Part shown: one piece after another, positions 50,162 to 58,617 of the stretch
Layout: every line of letters begins with the position of its first letter
Position numbering within the stretch: position 1 is the first letter of the stretch
Source: Tidjanibacter sp.
Lineage (GTDB): Bacteria > Bacteroidota > Bacteroidia > Bacteroidales > Rikenellaceae
Assembly (NCBI GenBank): GCA_017936005.1
Contig: JAGBGK010000077.1
Span: 1-64,000, forward strand
Direction: 5' to 3'
Length of the DNA stretch: 64,000 nucleotides
Notes under the pieces: model-generated
What the model saw: the letters and a program-made list of their open reading frames with translations, nothing else
Database searches by the model: none
Told to the model about the DNA's origin: nothing
Position numbers and translations under genes: made by a program

Positions 50162-51205
50162 CTATTTTTTCATTGCAGCAAGAGCGGTCAAGGCCAATGC
50201 CGAAGCTCCAAGAATTGCGGCATCCTCTCCGAGTTTGGATAACATAACCTTTGTGTCCTTCATACTTGGGAGCATATACTTGTCGAGGTATTTTTTAAGG
50301 GGGTTCATCAACAAGTCGCCTGCTTTGGTGGGGCCACCAAAGAGGAACACTGCCTCGGGGCAGGTGATAGCCACTGCTGTTGAAACACCAATTGCGAGGT
50401 AGTGACCGGTGATATCCCACACTTCGAGTGCCAACTTATCGCCTGCAGCAGCAGCAATACTTACATCCTTAGCGGTAAGTTTCTCACGCTCGATTTTACG
50501 CAGCGAGCTGGGGGTTGCAGTGTCGTCAATCAGGCGGAGTGCAGTACGACGAATACCGGTGGCAGAGCAATAAGCCTCCAAGCAGCCACACTTGCCACAG
50601 CCACAACTGCGACCATTGGGCTCAACAACAATGTGGCCCAACTCGCCTGCAAAACTATTATGGCCATAGACGATGTCGCCATTGCTCACAAAACCACTAC
50701 CGAGGCCGGTGCCGAGGGTAATCTCCACGAGGTCTTTCTTTTTAAGGCTCTTACCGCCACCATAATAAAGTTCACCAAGCGCAGCAGCGTTAGCGTCGTT
50801 GGTCATAGCGATAGCCTTCACTGCGGGATAGTGTTTCTTGAGCAGGCGTACCACATCGCAACGGCTCTGCTTCTCAAAATCGCCCAACACCTCTTTGGAG
50901 GGTTTGTTTCGGTCTTTCCAGGTAAGATTTGCGGCGTTGAGAATTGCGCCCTTGTAGTAGTGTGCGTTGGGTGCGCCAATACCAATACCAGCAACCACGC
51001 CATCCTCGGGAGCTGCGGAAATCAAGCGGTCAATGGCTGCATAGAGAAGATCCATATACTCGTCAAAGAATACAGGGCCATTCTCGGATGTAGAGCGCTG
51101 AGTGCTGAAATCTGTACGTGCAAGGCAATTGCCCTCGCGGTCAATAAGACCAAGAACTGTGTTGGTGCCACCAACATCAACACCAATGGTAAGTTGTTTT
51201 TTCAT
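50162..51205 (-). CDS. ROK-family sugar kinase (glucokinase-like)
   Basis: 347 residues. The ATP-binding GVDVGGTNTVLG loop is at the start. IGIGAPNAHYY and NDANAAALGELYYG hold the catalytic Asp, and ITLGTGLGSG is the phosphate loop. The ROK zinc site is AGELGHIVVEPNGRSCGCGKCGCLEAYCS (key residues His and three Cys). It phosphorylates glucose or a related hexose. There is no N-terminal helix-turn-helix, so it is a kinase and not a repressor. It is divergent from the polyprenyl synthase gene. Confidence 0.93.
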   Translation of the reverse strand: MKKQLTIGVDVGGTNTVLGLIDREGNCLARTDFSTQRSTSENGPVFFDEYMDLLYAAIDRLISAAPEDGVVAGIGIGAPNAHYYKGAILNAANLTWKDRNKPSKEVLGDFEKQSRCDVVRLLKKHYPAVKAIAMTNDANAAALGELYYGGGKSLKKKDLVEITLGTGLGSGFVSNGDIVYGHNSFAGELGHIVVEPNGRSCGCGKCGCLEAYCSATGIRRTALRLIDDTATPSSLRKIEREKLTAKDVSIAAAAGDKLALEVWDITGHYLAIGVSTAVAITCPEAVFLFGGPTKAGDLLMNPLKKYLDKYMLPSMKDTKVMLSKLGEDAAILGASALALTALAAMKK

Positions 51206-51251
51206 TTGGTTAATATCTGTTAATAAAAATGTTGTTCCACAAAAGGATAGT

Positions 51252-51299
51252 CAAAAATAGGAGATTTTGCTGAAATCACAAAGTAAAAACGTATATTTG
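51252..51299. promoter_or_regulatory. Divergent promoters of the ROK kinase and polyprenyl synthase genes
   Basis: Leftward: minus-strand TATTTTTG (51252-51259). Rightward: TTTG (51266-51269), 22 bases and TATATTTG (51292-51299), giving a very short leader to the ATG at 51320. Confidence 0.6.
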
Positions 51300-51319
51300 C
51301 ACAAAATATTCCAAAAAAT

Positions 51320-52294
51320 ATGTACACACTCTCTGAACTTCAAAAAGCAGTGGCGGACTATATGGACCACCTCGACGTGGACGGCAACCCCCACAGTCTC
51401 TACGAACCAATCGCATATTCCATCAGCGCTGGCGGCAAACGCTTGCGCCCGATGCTTACCGTGTTGGCTTGTAACATATTTTCGGACAACGCGCTGCAAG
51501 CACTACCAGCAGCGGCGGCCCTTGAAGTGTTCCACACCTTCACTCTGCTCCACGATGACATTATGGACAATGCACCCACTCGTAGGGGCAAACCCTCCGT
51601 TTATGGCAAATGGGGTGCCAATGCCGCAATCCTTTCTGGCGATGCAATGATGATATATTCCTATAAGTTGCTACAACAAACTCCGGTGGAGTTTCTGCCC
51701 GCTGTGCTGGGGTGTTTCAACTATACGGCTATGACCGTGTGTGAGGGCCAGCAGTGCGATATGAATTTCGAGAGCAGGGAGGATGTGTCGATGGAGGAGT
51801 ATTTGGATATGATCAACAAAAAGACCGCTGCACTATTGGCCGGCTCCACCATCATTGGTGCCATTCAGGGCGGTGCCGACCCCCAAAACCGCCAACACCT
51901 CTTTGTGTTTGCCACCGAGCTCGGCCTTGCGTTCCAACTACAAGACGACCTTTTGGATGCATTCGGCACCGAGGCACAACTCGGCAAACCCATCGGTGGC
52001 GACATTTTGGAGGCCAAGAAGAGTTTTCTGCTCCTTGCCGCACTCCAACGTAGTGATGTCGAGCAGCGCAAAAGGCTTCTTAAACTGCTGAAAGACAACA
52101 CTATTTCACCCGCCGATAAAATTGCCAACGTACTCGACCTTTACAATAAATTGGGAGTGAAAGAGGTTGCCGAAAAGGAGATTTCGGAACACTTCAACAA
52201 GGCAATGAAAGCCCTTGATTCGCTTGATGCCGAGCCCGAAAGGATTACTCCTCTGAAAGAACTGGCACTCGGACTGCTGGGCAGGAAAAACTGA
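51320..52294 (+). CDS. Polyprenyl (farnesyl/geranylgeranyl-type) diphosphate synthase
   Basis: Trans-isoprenyl diphosphate synthase of 324 residues. AGGKRLRPML, the first aspartate-rich motif LLHDDIMDNAPTRRGKPSV and the second motif FQLQDDLLDAFG are all intact, as is the GKPIGGDILEAKKSFLLL region that follows. Chain length depends on residues before the first motif and cannot be set with certainty. The enzyme draws on IspG-derived precursors and would supply menaquinone (MenA) or undecaprenyl synthesis. Confidence 0.94.
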   Translation: MYTLSELQKAVADYMDHLDVDGNPHSLYEPIAYSISAGGKRLRPMLTVLACNIFSDNALQALPAAAALEVFHTFTLLHDDIMDNAPTRRGKPSVYGKWGANAAILSGDAMMIYSYKLLQQTPVEFLPAVLGCFNYTAMTVCEGQQCDMNFESREDVSMEEYLDMINKKTAALLAGSTIIGAIQGGADPQNRQHLFVFATELGLAFQLQDDLLDAFGTEAQLGKPIGGDILEAKKSFLLLAALQRSDVEQRKRLLKLLKDNTISPADKIANVLDLYNKLGVKEVAEKEISEHFNKAMKALDSLDAEPERITPLKELALGLLGRKN

Positions 52295-52337
52295 TGAAAA
52301 ATCAAAATTCAAAATTTTCTCAACTAAGTATAAATGT

Positions 52338-52369
52338 CGCTAACGGCTAATGGCTAACAGCTAACGGCT
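52338..52369. repeat. Short GCTAA tandem repeat, second locus
   Basis: GCTAACG, GCTAATG, GCTAACA and GCTAACG units in tandem, just before the ATG of the U32 gene. It matches the repeat at 6978-7008 in sequence and in lying against a gene end. The function is unknown. Confidence 0.5.
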
Positions 52370-52374
52370 TAAAA

Positions 52375-53622
52375 ATGAAAAGAGAAGATATAGAAATAAT
52401 GGCCCCGTGCGGAAGTTATGAGGCTCTGCACGCCGCCATCAACGCAGGTGCCGACTCCATCTACTTCGGAGTGGGACAACTCAATATGCGCTCCGCCTCG
52501 GCAGCTAACTTCACCCTTGACGACTTGGCCAAAATAGTGGCCATCGCACATCAACACAACGTGAAGGCCTATCTAACTGTTAATACAGTGGTGTATGAGG
52601 AGGAGATAGATGTGCTCCATAAGCTTCTTGACAAAGCCGCCGCCGAGAAGGTGGATGCGGTGATTGTGAGCGACCAAGCCGCCATACTCTATGCACGCAG
52701 CGTGGGTTTGGAGGTACACATCTCCACCCAACTATCCATCTCCAACAGCGAAACCGTGAAGTTCTACTCGCAGTGGGCCGACACGGTTGTTCTCGCAAGG
52801 GAGCTATCGTTGGAGCAAGTGGCAAAGGTGAGCAAGCGTATTGAGGAGGAGAATATCTGTGGCCCCAACGGAGAGAGGGTTAAGATTGAGATGTTTGCCC
52901 ACGGCGCTCTGTGTATGAGTGTGAGTGGTAAGTGTTTCCTTTCGCTCCACGCCACGGGCTGCTCGGCCAATAGGGGTGCGTGTAGGCAGATTTGCCGCCA
53001 CGCCTACACTCTTGTTAATAGAGACACGGGCGAGGAGTTGCACACCGACGGACCATACCTACTATCCCCCAAAGACCTCTGCACCATCGACTTCCTCGAC
53101 CGCTTCATCGAGTCGGGTGTGAGGGTGCTCAAAATCGAGGGTAGAGCACGACCTGCGGAGTATGTAAAGAGGGTTGTGGAGTGCTACGACAGGGCTCTGA
53201 GGGCCATCGAGCACGGCTCGTTCACACCCGAGAGGGTGGCCAAGTGGAAGGAGGAACTATCCACTGTGTTCAATCGTGGCTATTGGGGTGGCTACTACCT
53301 CAACTCCCCCGTGGTGGAACTGAGCAAAAACTATGGCTCGTCGGCAAGTGTAAGGAAGGTCTATGTGGGCCGAGTAACCAATGTCTTTAAGAAGGCCAAA
53401 GTGGGTGAGATTTTGGTGGAAGCTTCGCCTCTGGAATTGGGTCGCAAGGTGCTCATTACGGGCGAAACCACGGGCGCTGTGGAGTTTAAACCCGAACAGA
53501 TATGGGTTGACGAACACCCCGTAGAAGTGGCTTTGCAGGGACGCAAGTGCTCGGTGAAACTACCCCAGCAAATCCATCGTGGCGACCGACTCTACAAGTA
53601 TGTGGCTGCCGAGGAAGTGTAA
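52375..53622 (+). CDS. U32-family peptidase
   Basis: 415 residues. It begins with the barrel start IEIMAPCGSYEALHAAINAGADSIYFG and has NVKAYLTVNTVVYEEE and VDAVIVSDQAAI. The family signature follows: EMFAHGALCMSVSGKCFLS with cysteines, then GCSANRGACRQICRHAY. A C-terminal beta domain binds RNA in relatives. U32 members are linked to rRNA C5-hydroxylation (RlhA), tRNA hydroxylation (TrhP) and collagenase-like activity. A role in RNA modification is the more likely one for a core gene, but this is family inference. The conserved Cys residues suggest an Fe-S site. Confidence 0.92.
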   Translation: MKREDIEIMAPCGSYEALHAAINAGADSIYFGVGQLNMRSASAANFTLDDLAKIVAIAHQHNVKAYLTVNTVVYEEEIDVLHKLLDKAAAEKVDAVIVSDQAAILYARSVGLEVHISTQLSISNSETVKFYSQWADTVVLARELSLEQVAKVSKRIEEENICGPNGERVKIEMFAHGALCMSVSGKCFLSLHATGCSANRGACRQICRHAYTLVNRDTGEELHTDGPYLLSPKDLCTIDFLDRFIESGVRVLKIEGRARPAEYVKRVVECYDRALRAIEHGSFTPERVAKWKEELSTVFNRGYWGGYYLNSPVVELSKNYGSSASVRKVYVGRVTNVFKKAKVGEILVEASPLELGRKVLITGETTGAVEFKPEQIWVDEHPVEVALQGRKCSVKLPQQIHRGDRLYKYVAAEEV

Positions 53623-53657
53623 CCACCTCAAAGGCATAAAACAAGATTTATCTGTGG

Positions 53658-53694
53658 GCGGACAAGGAGTTGTTTTCTCTTTGTCCGCTTTCAT
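53658..53694 (+). terminator. Terminator of the U32 gene
   Basis: 12-bp stem GCGGACAAGGAG/CTCTTTGTCCGC with one wobble (53658-53669 and 53677-53688), followed by TTTCATTTT. Confidence 0.8.
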
Positions 53695-53785
53695 TTTGTA
53701 AGCACCCCGAAAAGAAAATGTGGTTTTGTGTGGCTAAAAAACAAAGTTTTTATTGGGCAAGGGGTGTATTATTCGAAAAAATAAA

Positions 53786-53793
53786 TATCTTTG
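53786..53793 (+). promoter_or_regulatory. -7 element of the ExbB/ExbD cluster
   Basis: TATCTTTG, about 95 bases before the first ATG. No clear -33 box is seen at the usual spacing. The leader of about 90 bases is AT-rich. Confidence 0.5.
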
Positions 53794-53887
53794 TAGCGTA
53801 GTTTGCCCTTTTTGCGGGGCGGTAGCACAAGAAACAAAACAAAACTAACAACAAATAACACGTTTAATTAATTCCAAATTCAAAGTT

Positions 53888-54697
53888 ATGAAAAAACTTT
53901 TTATGATTTTGTCGGTTGTTGCTGCAATGGCATTTGCAACCGTTAATGTTTACGCACAGGAGCCCGAGGCAGCTGCTACCGAGCAGGTTGCAGAGGAGGC
54001 AGTTGAGGCTGAGGCAACAGAGGCTGAGGCCCCCGCAATTGACGAGGAGACCGAGATCCCCGGCGTACCTTTCCACCAGGCACTGAAACAGAAAGTTATC
54101 GAGGGTGGTGTTCTTTGGATGACCCCCGTATTGCTCTGCTTGATCATCGGTTTGGCAGTGTGCATCGAGCGTATCCTCTACCTCTCGTTCTCGCAGATCA
54201 ACACCAAGAAGTTCATCGCTAAGTTTGAGGCTGCTCTCAACGAGGGTGGTATCGAGGCTGCAAAAGAGGTTGCTCGCAACACCAAAGGCCCCGTAGCCAG
54301 CATCTTCTACCAGGGCGCACTCCGCTACAATGAGGGTTTGGACGTTGTTGAGAAAGCAGTTGCATCGTATGGTTCGGTACAGAACGGTTTGATGGAGAGC
54401 GGTTTGAGCTGGATTAGCCTCTTTATCGCAATCAGCCCCTCGTTGGGTTTCATGGGTACCGTAGTTGGTATGGTTGAGGCATTCGACCAGATCCAGGCAG
54501 CAGGTGAGGTTTCGGCAACCCTCGTTGCAGGTGGTATCAAGGTTGCACTGTTGACCACTCTCGCAGGTCTTATCGCCGCTGTTGTTCTCCAGTTGTTCTA
54601 CAACTACATCCTTAACAAGATTGACTCCGCCGTTGTTGAGTTGGAGGATTCTTCGATCACTTTGGTAGACATTCTGACCGATTACAGCAAGAAATAA
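53888..54697 (+). CDS. exbB: MotA/TolQ/ExbB proton-channel protein with exported acidic N-terminus
   Basis: 269 residues. Unusually for ExbB it begins with a cleavable-type signal peptide (MKKLFMILSVVAAMAFATVNVYAQ) and a periplasmic stretch of about 30 residues made almost only of Glu and Ala (EPEAAATEQVAEEAVEAE). The channel core follows: a helix near 75-95 (TPVLLCLIIGLAVCIERILYLS by key residues), a cytoplasmic domain, and the paired C-terminal helices with SPSLGFMGTVVGMVEAFDQI and GGIKVALLTTLAGLIAAVVLQLF. It converts proton motive force into motion for TonB-linked transport. It is the first of four co-directional genes. Confidence 0.93.
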   Translation: MKKLFMILSVVAAMAFATVNVYAQEPEAAATEQVAEEAVEAEATEAEAPAIDEETEIPGVPFHQALKQKVIEGGVLWMTPVLLCLIIGLAVCIERILYLSFSQINTKKFIAKFEAALNEGGIEAAKEVARNTKGPVASIFYQGALRYNEGLDVVEKAVASYGSVQNGLMESGLSWISLFIAISPSLGFMGTVVGMVEAFDQIQAAGEVSATLVAGGIKVALLTTLAGLIAAVVLQLFYNYILNKIDSAVVELEDSSITLVDILTDYSKK

Positions 54698-54735
54698 GTT
54701 AACCCCGTTCATTAACTAAATAAAGATTACAGACT

Positions 54736-55164
54736 ATGAAATGGGTTAAATATGTAGAATATGCACTCTTTGCTATCACCATCGCGTGTGTAGCATCGCT
54801 CTTCTTCCTGCCTCAGGTGCAGCACATGGGCGATATGCACGCTGATTGCGAGTGGTTGCTGTGGTGGGTGTATGGCATTGTAGGCATTGGCCTCGTTGCC
54901 GCGTTGATTTCGCCTATTAAGAACATGATCACCAACCCCAAATCGGCCATCAAAGCCCTCGTAGGTATTGTTGTTGCCGCTGCGCTTGTTGGTGGTTGCT
55001 ACGCATTGTCGAGTGCAGCTCCCGTGCCCAACTCGGCTGGTGGTTTCTTTGAAGATGTTTTCGAGTTGAGGTTTACCGACACCATCCTCTACATTGCCTA
55101 CTTGGCATTGGGTGGTAGCATCCTCGCTATCCTCGCAGGCACACTTAGGAACGCTATCAAATAG
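54736..55164 (+). CDS. Four-helix membrane protein of the ExbB/ExbD cluster
   Basis: 142 residues with four hydrophobic helices at about 7-25, 41-61, 74-92 and 115-137, and no recognised motif. Bacteroidota often encode such a small protein between exbB and exbD, so it may be an accessory or stabilising part of the energising complex. This is inferred from position alone. It lies 38 bases after exbB and 34 bases before the first exbD. Confidence 0.8.
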   Translation: MKWVKYVEYALFAITIACVASLFFLPQVQHMGDMHADCEWLLWWVYGIVGIGLVAALISPIKNMITNPKSAIKALVGIVVAAALVGGCYALSSAAPVPNSAGGFFEDVFELRFTDTILYIAYLALGGSILAILAGTLRNAIK

Positions 55165-55198
55165 AGTTGTACCATATTTATAAAAGGAGATTTGTAAT

Positions 55199-55762
55199 AT
55201 GGCAAGAAAGACACCGGAAATTAATGCCAGCTCAATGGCTGACATCGCATTCTTGCTCCTTATCTTCTTCCTTGTGGCAACAACAATGGACATTGACTCG
55301 GGTCTGAACCGTGTGCTTCCTCCTTGGAGCGATAAGCCACAGGATGCGCCCGACATCAAGGAGCGAAACTTGATGTTTGTTCACGTGAACAAGTATGACC
55401 AGATTGCCGTACAGGGCGAGGTGATTGACATCACCCAGTTGAAAGATAGGGCGAAAGAGTTCGTGCTCAACCGCGCGGACGACAAGAATATGCCCGAAAA
55501 GGAGACCAAGAAGATTGATCTCATTGGCGAGTATCCGGTCAGCAAAGGTGTGATTTCACTCCAAAATGACCGTGCCACCAGCTATGAGATGTATATCAAA
55601 GTACAAAACGAACTCACTCGTGCCTTCAACGAAATTCGTGACGAGCTCAGTAAAGCCCACTTCGGTAGGAACTTTGCAGAGTTGGAGAAGCACCAGCAGG
55701 ATGCAATCATCGACGCTGTGCCCTTGAAGATTTCGGAGGCCGAGCCCCAAAACATCAAATAG
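55199..55762 (+). CDS. exbD: ExbD/TolR-family biopolymer transport protein (copy 1)
   Basis: 187 residues. One N-terminal transmembrane helix follows the sequence TPEINASSMADIAFLLLIFFLVATTMD, in which the membrane Asp (MADIAF) is the proton-carrying residue of the family. The periplasmic domain is longer than in copy 2 and ends in a basic-acidic linker. It pairs with ExbB in TonB energisation. Start at the ATG at 55199. Confidence 0.94.
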   Translation: MARKTPEINASSMADIAFLLLIFFLVATTMDIDSGLNRVLPPWSDKPQDAPDIKERNLMFVHVNKYDQIAVQGEVIDITQLKDRAKEFVLNRADDKNMPEKETKKIDLIGEYPVSKGVISLQNDRATSYEMYIKVQNELTRAFNEIRDELSKAHFGRNFAELEKHQQDAIIDAVPLKISEAEPQNIK

Positions 55763-55766
55763 GACT

Positions 55767-56246
55767 ATGGCAGTAATTAGGAAAAAAGAGAAAAAAGAGA
55801 TCGGTCAGATTTCGACAACCTCGCTTCCCGACATTGTCTTTATGATCCTCTTCTTCTTCATGGTTTCGACCTCGATGAAGGAGACCGAGTTGGTTGTACA
55901 GTTCAAGGCACCCGAGGCTACCGAGATTCAGAAGCTCGAAAACAAGTCGCTCGTTAGTTACATCTATGTTGGTCCTCCTGTGGCATCGTTGCAGGCCAAG
56001 TTTGGTCAGGCTCCGAAGTTGCAGTTGAACAACACTTTCAGCGATCCCGAGCAGATTGGTCAGTTTGTAGCATCGGAGAGGGATAACCTCAACGAGGCAG
56101 ACCGCAACAAGATGACAGTTTGTATCAAGGCTGATAAGGAGACCCGTATGGGTATCATCACTGACGTAAAACAGGAGCTCCGTAAGGCTGAGGCCTATAA
56201 GGTTAGCTACGCTGCAAATAGGGCAGCAGGCAACTACCGCTACTAA
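55767..56246 (+). CDS. exbD: ExbD/TolR-family biopolymer transport protein (copy 2)
   Basis: 159 residues. A lysine-rich start (MAVIRKKEKKE) is followed by ISTTSLPDIVFMILFFFMVSTSM, again with the critical Asp in the helix (LPDIVF), then a periplasmic domain. It starts four bases after copy 1 ends. Two different ExbD proteins in one complex is common in this phylum, and the second may serve gliding- or TonB-type partners. Confidence 0.94.
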   Translation: MAVIRKKEKKEIGQISTTSLPDIVFMILFFFMVSTSMKETELVVQFKAPEATEIQKLENKSLVSYIYVGPPVASLQAKFGQAPKLQLNNTFSDPEQIGQFVASERDNLNEADRNKMTVCIKADKETRMGIITDVKQELRKAEAYKVSYAANRAAGNYRY

Positions 56247-56262
56247 TAGGTCACACATAATC

Positions 56263-56305
56263 AAAAGAGAGGGTTTTCCGATGCGGAAAACCCTCTCTTT
56301 TTATG
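56263..56305 (+). terminator. Terminator of the ExbB/ExbD cluster
   Basis: 18-bp perfect stem (arms 56263-56280 and 56284-56301) with a three-base loop and a following T-run. The nitroreductase gene converges from the right and may share it. Confidence 0.9.
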
Positions 56306-56345
56306 TGCGTGGGAGCAAAAGGGGAAAAGAGGCAAATGCTTGCTC

Positions 56346-56879
56346 CTATTTCAACCAAACGACCTTGTCGCTATTGTCCTGCTCGGGACGGGGACGAGGC
56401 TGCTCATAGGGAGAATAACCCATAGCGATAGCGCACTCAACGCCAAACTCCTCCGGGATGGGCAGGAAGGTACGCAGGTAACTCTCGGCAGTACCCATCT
56501 CTGGGTGGCCCTTCATATGCTCACGACCCTCGACGTGCACCCAACAACTACCAAGCCCTGCGGCCTCGGCAGCGAGTTGAACAAAAGTTGCCGATATGGC
56601 GGCATTATCGAGCCACAGGTCGGTGGCCCTCTTGTCGCCCATCACGAGAATAACCACGGGTGCTTCGGCCATAAAAGCCGAACCGTAGTCTCGCATATAG
56701 GACATGTGGCGGATGAGGTCGCTGTTCTCAATGACCATAAAGTGAGTGCTACGACTACTACGAGAGGAGGGTGCCGTCAGGGCTGCCTCCAAAATCTTTT
56801 CCACAATGTGGCTCTCAACCCTACGCTCGGAAAACTTGCGGAGCGAGCGGCGAGATTTGACGAGTTCAAAAAAATCCAT
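56346..56879 (-). CDS. Nitroreductase-family FMN oxidoreductase
   Basis: 177 residues. The short nitroreductase layout is clear: VKSRRSLRKFSERRV at the FMN-phosphate site, ILEAALTAPSSRSSRSTHFMV, WLDNAAISATFVQLAAEAAGLGSCWVHV, and CAIAMGYSPYEQPRPRPEQD at the end. It uses NAD(P)H to reduce flavin-linked acceptors. The physiological substrate is unknown. The ATG at 56879 was chosen because upstream residues are unlike the family and overlap the promoter. Confidence 0.9.
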   Translation of the reverse strand: MDFFELVKSRRSLRKFSERRVESHIVEKILEAALTAPSSRSSRSTHFMVIENSDLIRHMSYMRDYGSAFMAEAPVVILVMGDKRATDLWLDNAAISATFVQLAAEAAGLGSCWVHVEGREHMKGHPEMGTAESYLRTFLPIPEEFGVECAIAMGYSPYEQPRPRPEQDNSDKVVWLK

Positions 56880-56901
56880 TCTTTTTTCGGTTTGTTTGTT
56901 A

Positions 56902-56938
56902 CAAAAGTATGTAAATTCGGGCAAATATCGTACCTTTG
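56902..56938. promoter_or_regulatory. Divergent -7 elements for nitroreductase and HAD genes
   Basis: TACTTTTG on the minus strand (56902-56909) faces the nitroreductase gene. TACCTTTG on the plus strand (56931-56938) lies 26 bases before the HAD gene. Confidence 0.55.
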
Positions 56939-56964
56939 AGGATAGAAAAACAGATTTTAATACT

Positions 56965-57804
56965 ATGAAGAAGCAACTCAAAGCCGCCCTCATCTACGAT
57001 TTCGACGGCACACTCTCTCCTGGTAATATGCAAGAATATGGTTTCATTGAGGCTGTTGGCAAGAGCAACGAGGAGTTTTGGAGCGAAAGTAATGTGTTGG
57101 CCGACATCTACGATGCCGACCCCATTTTGAGTTACATGTTCAAGATGTTGGAGCACGCCGGCAAGACAGGCCTACCCATCAAACGTGAGATGTTCCAACA
57201 AACGGGACGCAACATTACGCTTTACAATGGCGTAAAGGAGTGGTTTGGCCGCATCAATCGCTACGGAGAGGAGAGGGGCATCGAGATACTCCACTACATC
57301 AACTCTTCGGGTTTGAAGGAGATTATTGAAGGTACACCCATCGCCGAGGAGTTCAAGAAAATCTACGCTTGCGAGTTTCTCTACGACAAGAATGGCGATG
57401 CATATTGGCCGGCTGTGGCTATCAACTACACCAACAAAACGCAGTTTATATATAAAATAAACAAAGGTGTGGATAGTGTGAGCGACTCCCACTTGGTAAA
57501 CGCCTATGTGCCCGATGGCGAGCGACCCGTGCCCTTTGAGCATATGATTTATGTGGGCGATGGCACCACCGATATCCCTTGTATGAGGCTCGTGTGCGAT
57601 AGAGGAGGACACTCTATCGGAGTGTACAACCCCGCCTCGGAGAAGGACCACGCCAAAACCAAGCTCCTACTTGCACAAAACCGAGTGTCGATGATTTCGC
57701 CGGCCGATTATAGCGAGGGTGGACGTATGGACACCATTGTTAAGACCATCCTTGACAAGATTGCCACCGATGCACGCATTGCAGAGTTGGCAACAGAAGA
57801 GTAG
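56965..57804 (+). CDS. HAD-superfamily hydrolase
   Basis: 279 residues with the HAD core motifs in order: YDFDGTLSPG (motif I, nucleophile Asp), the INSSG segment (motif II Ser, near residue 112) and MIYVGDGTTDIPCMRLV (motif IV, the metal-binding Asp pair). A large cap lies between motifs I and II (about 25-105). It is probably a phosphatase for a small metabolite. The substrate cannot be inferred from its neighbours, although rdgB is 46 bases downstream and may be co-transcribed. Confidence 0.85.
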   Translation: MKKQLKAALIYDFDGTLSPGNMQEYGFIEAVGKSNEEFWSESNVLADIYDADPILSYMFKMLEHAGKTGLPIKREMFQQTGRNITLYNGVKEWFGRINRYGEERGIEILHYINSSGLKEIIEGTPIAEEFKKIYACEFLYDKNGDAYWPAVAINYTNKTQFIYKINKGVDSVSDSHLVNAYVPDGERPVPFEHMIYVGDGTTDIPCMRLVCDRGGHSIGVYNPASEKDHAKTKLLLAQNRVSMISPADYSEGGRMDTIVKTILDKIATDARIAELATEE

Positions 57805-57850
57805 TATTGAGAGAGAGATAACTCAACAGAAACACAAAACACCGAAAACA

Positions 57851-58423
57851 ATGATATTTGCAACAAACAACGCCCACAAACTCGAAGAGGTTAGGGCTAT
57901 TCTGGGCGAGGGATTCTCGCTGACCACCCTGCGTGAGGCAGGCATAACGGAGGATATTCCCGAAAACGAGCCCACCATCGAGGGTAACGCACTCGCCAAA
58001 GCCCGTTATGTGTGGAACAAAACGGGAGCCGACTGCTTTGCCGACGACACGGGCCTTGAAGTGGACGCTCTGGGCGGAGCCCCCGGGGTACACTCGGCGC
58101 GCTACGCCACCGACGGGCACGACTTTGCCGCCAACCGCACCAAACTATTGCACGAATTGGAGGGTGTGGAGGAGCGCACAGCACGCTTCCGCACCGTTGT
58201 TGCGCTTATTATTGACGGCGAGGAACACACCTTCGAGGGAACGGTTGAGGGCATCATCACCCACGAGGAGAGGGGTGAGGGTGGCTTTGGCTACGATGCG
58301 CTCTTCCAGCCCGACGGCTACACACAGACCTTTGCCGAACTACCTGCTGAGGTTAAGAACGACATCAGCCACCGAGGTCGTGCAATGCGCCTGCTGGCCG
58401 AGTGGCTGCACAACAACCGATAG
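57851..58423 (+). CDS. rdgB: Non-canonical purine NTP pyrophosphatase (Ham1/RdgB family)
   Basis: Removes ITP, dITP and XTP from the nucleotide pool, protecting DNA. 190 residues with the family motifs: FATNNAHKLEEVRAIL at the start, TIEGNALAKARY, FADDTGLEVDALGGAPGVHSARYA (key residues), GTVEGIITHEERGEGGFGYDALF and ISHRGRAM. The ATG at 57851 gives the usual short start. The DNA-keeping role fits the general stress genes around it. Confidence 0.95.
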   Translation: MIFATNNAHKLEEVRAILGEGFSLTTLREAGITEDIPENEPTIEGNALAKARYVWNKTGADCFADDTGLEVDALGGAPGVHSARYATDGHDFAANRTKLLHELEGVEERTARFRTVVALIIDGEEHTFEGTVEGIITHEERGEGGFGYDALFQPDGYTQTFAELPAEVKNDISHRGRAMRLLAEWLHNNR

Positions 58424-58446
58424 ATGTAAACAACAACGCCTGTATT

Positions 58447-58485
58447 AAATCACCTTTCGTGTATGCGAAGGGTGATTTTTCTATT
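58447..58485 (+). terminator. Terminator of rdgB
   Basis: 13-bp stem with one wobble, AAATCACCTTTCG with CGAAGGGTGATTT, a six-base loop and a following TTCTATTTT run. Confidence 0.8.
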
Positions 58486-58512
58486 TTGTCCTAACAAGGC
58501 CCCGAAAGAGTG

Positions 58513-58542
58513 TTGTCATTTGCGAAATTTTTACTAATTTTG
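58513..58542 (+). promoter_or_regulatory. Promoter ahead of the structured leader
   Basis: TTG (58513-58515), 19 bases and TAATTTTG (58535-58542). The transcript would begin near 58549, about 300 bases before the next start codon. Confidence 0.55.
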
Positions 58543-58617
58543 TAGTGTTGTGGGCATTATGCCCTCGGCAACTACATATTTGATGAAAGTGTTTTCGCTT
58601 TTATCCTTGCAAGAAAA

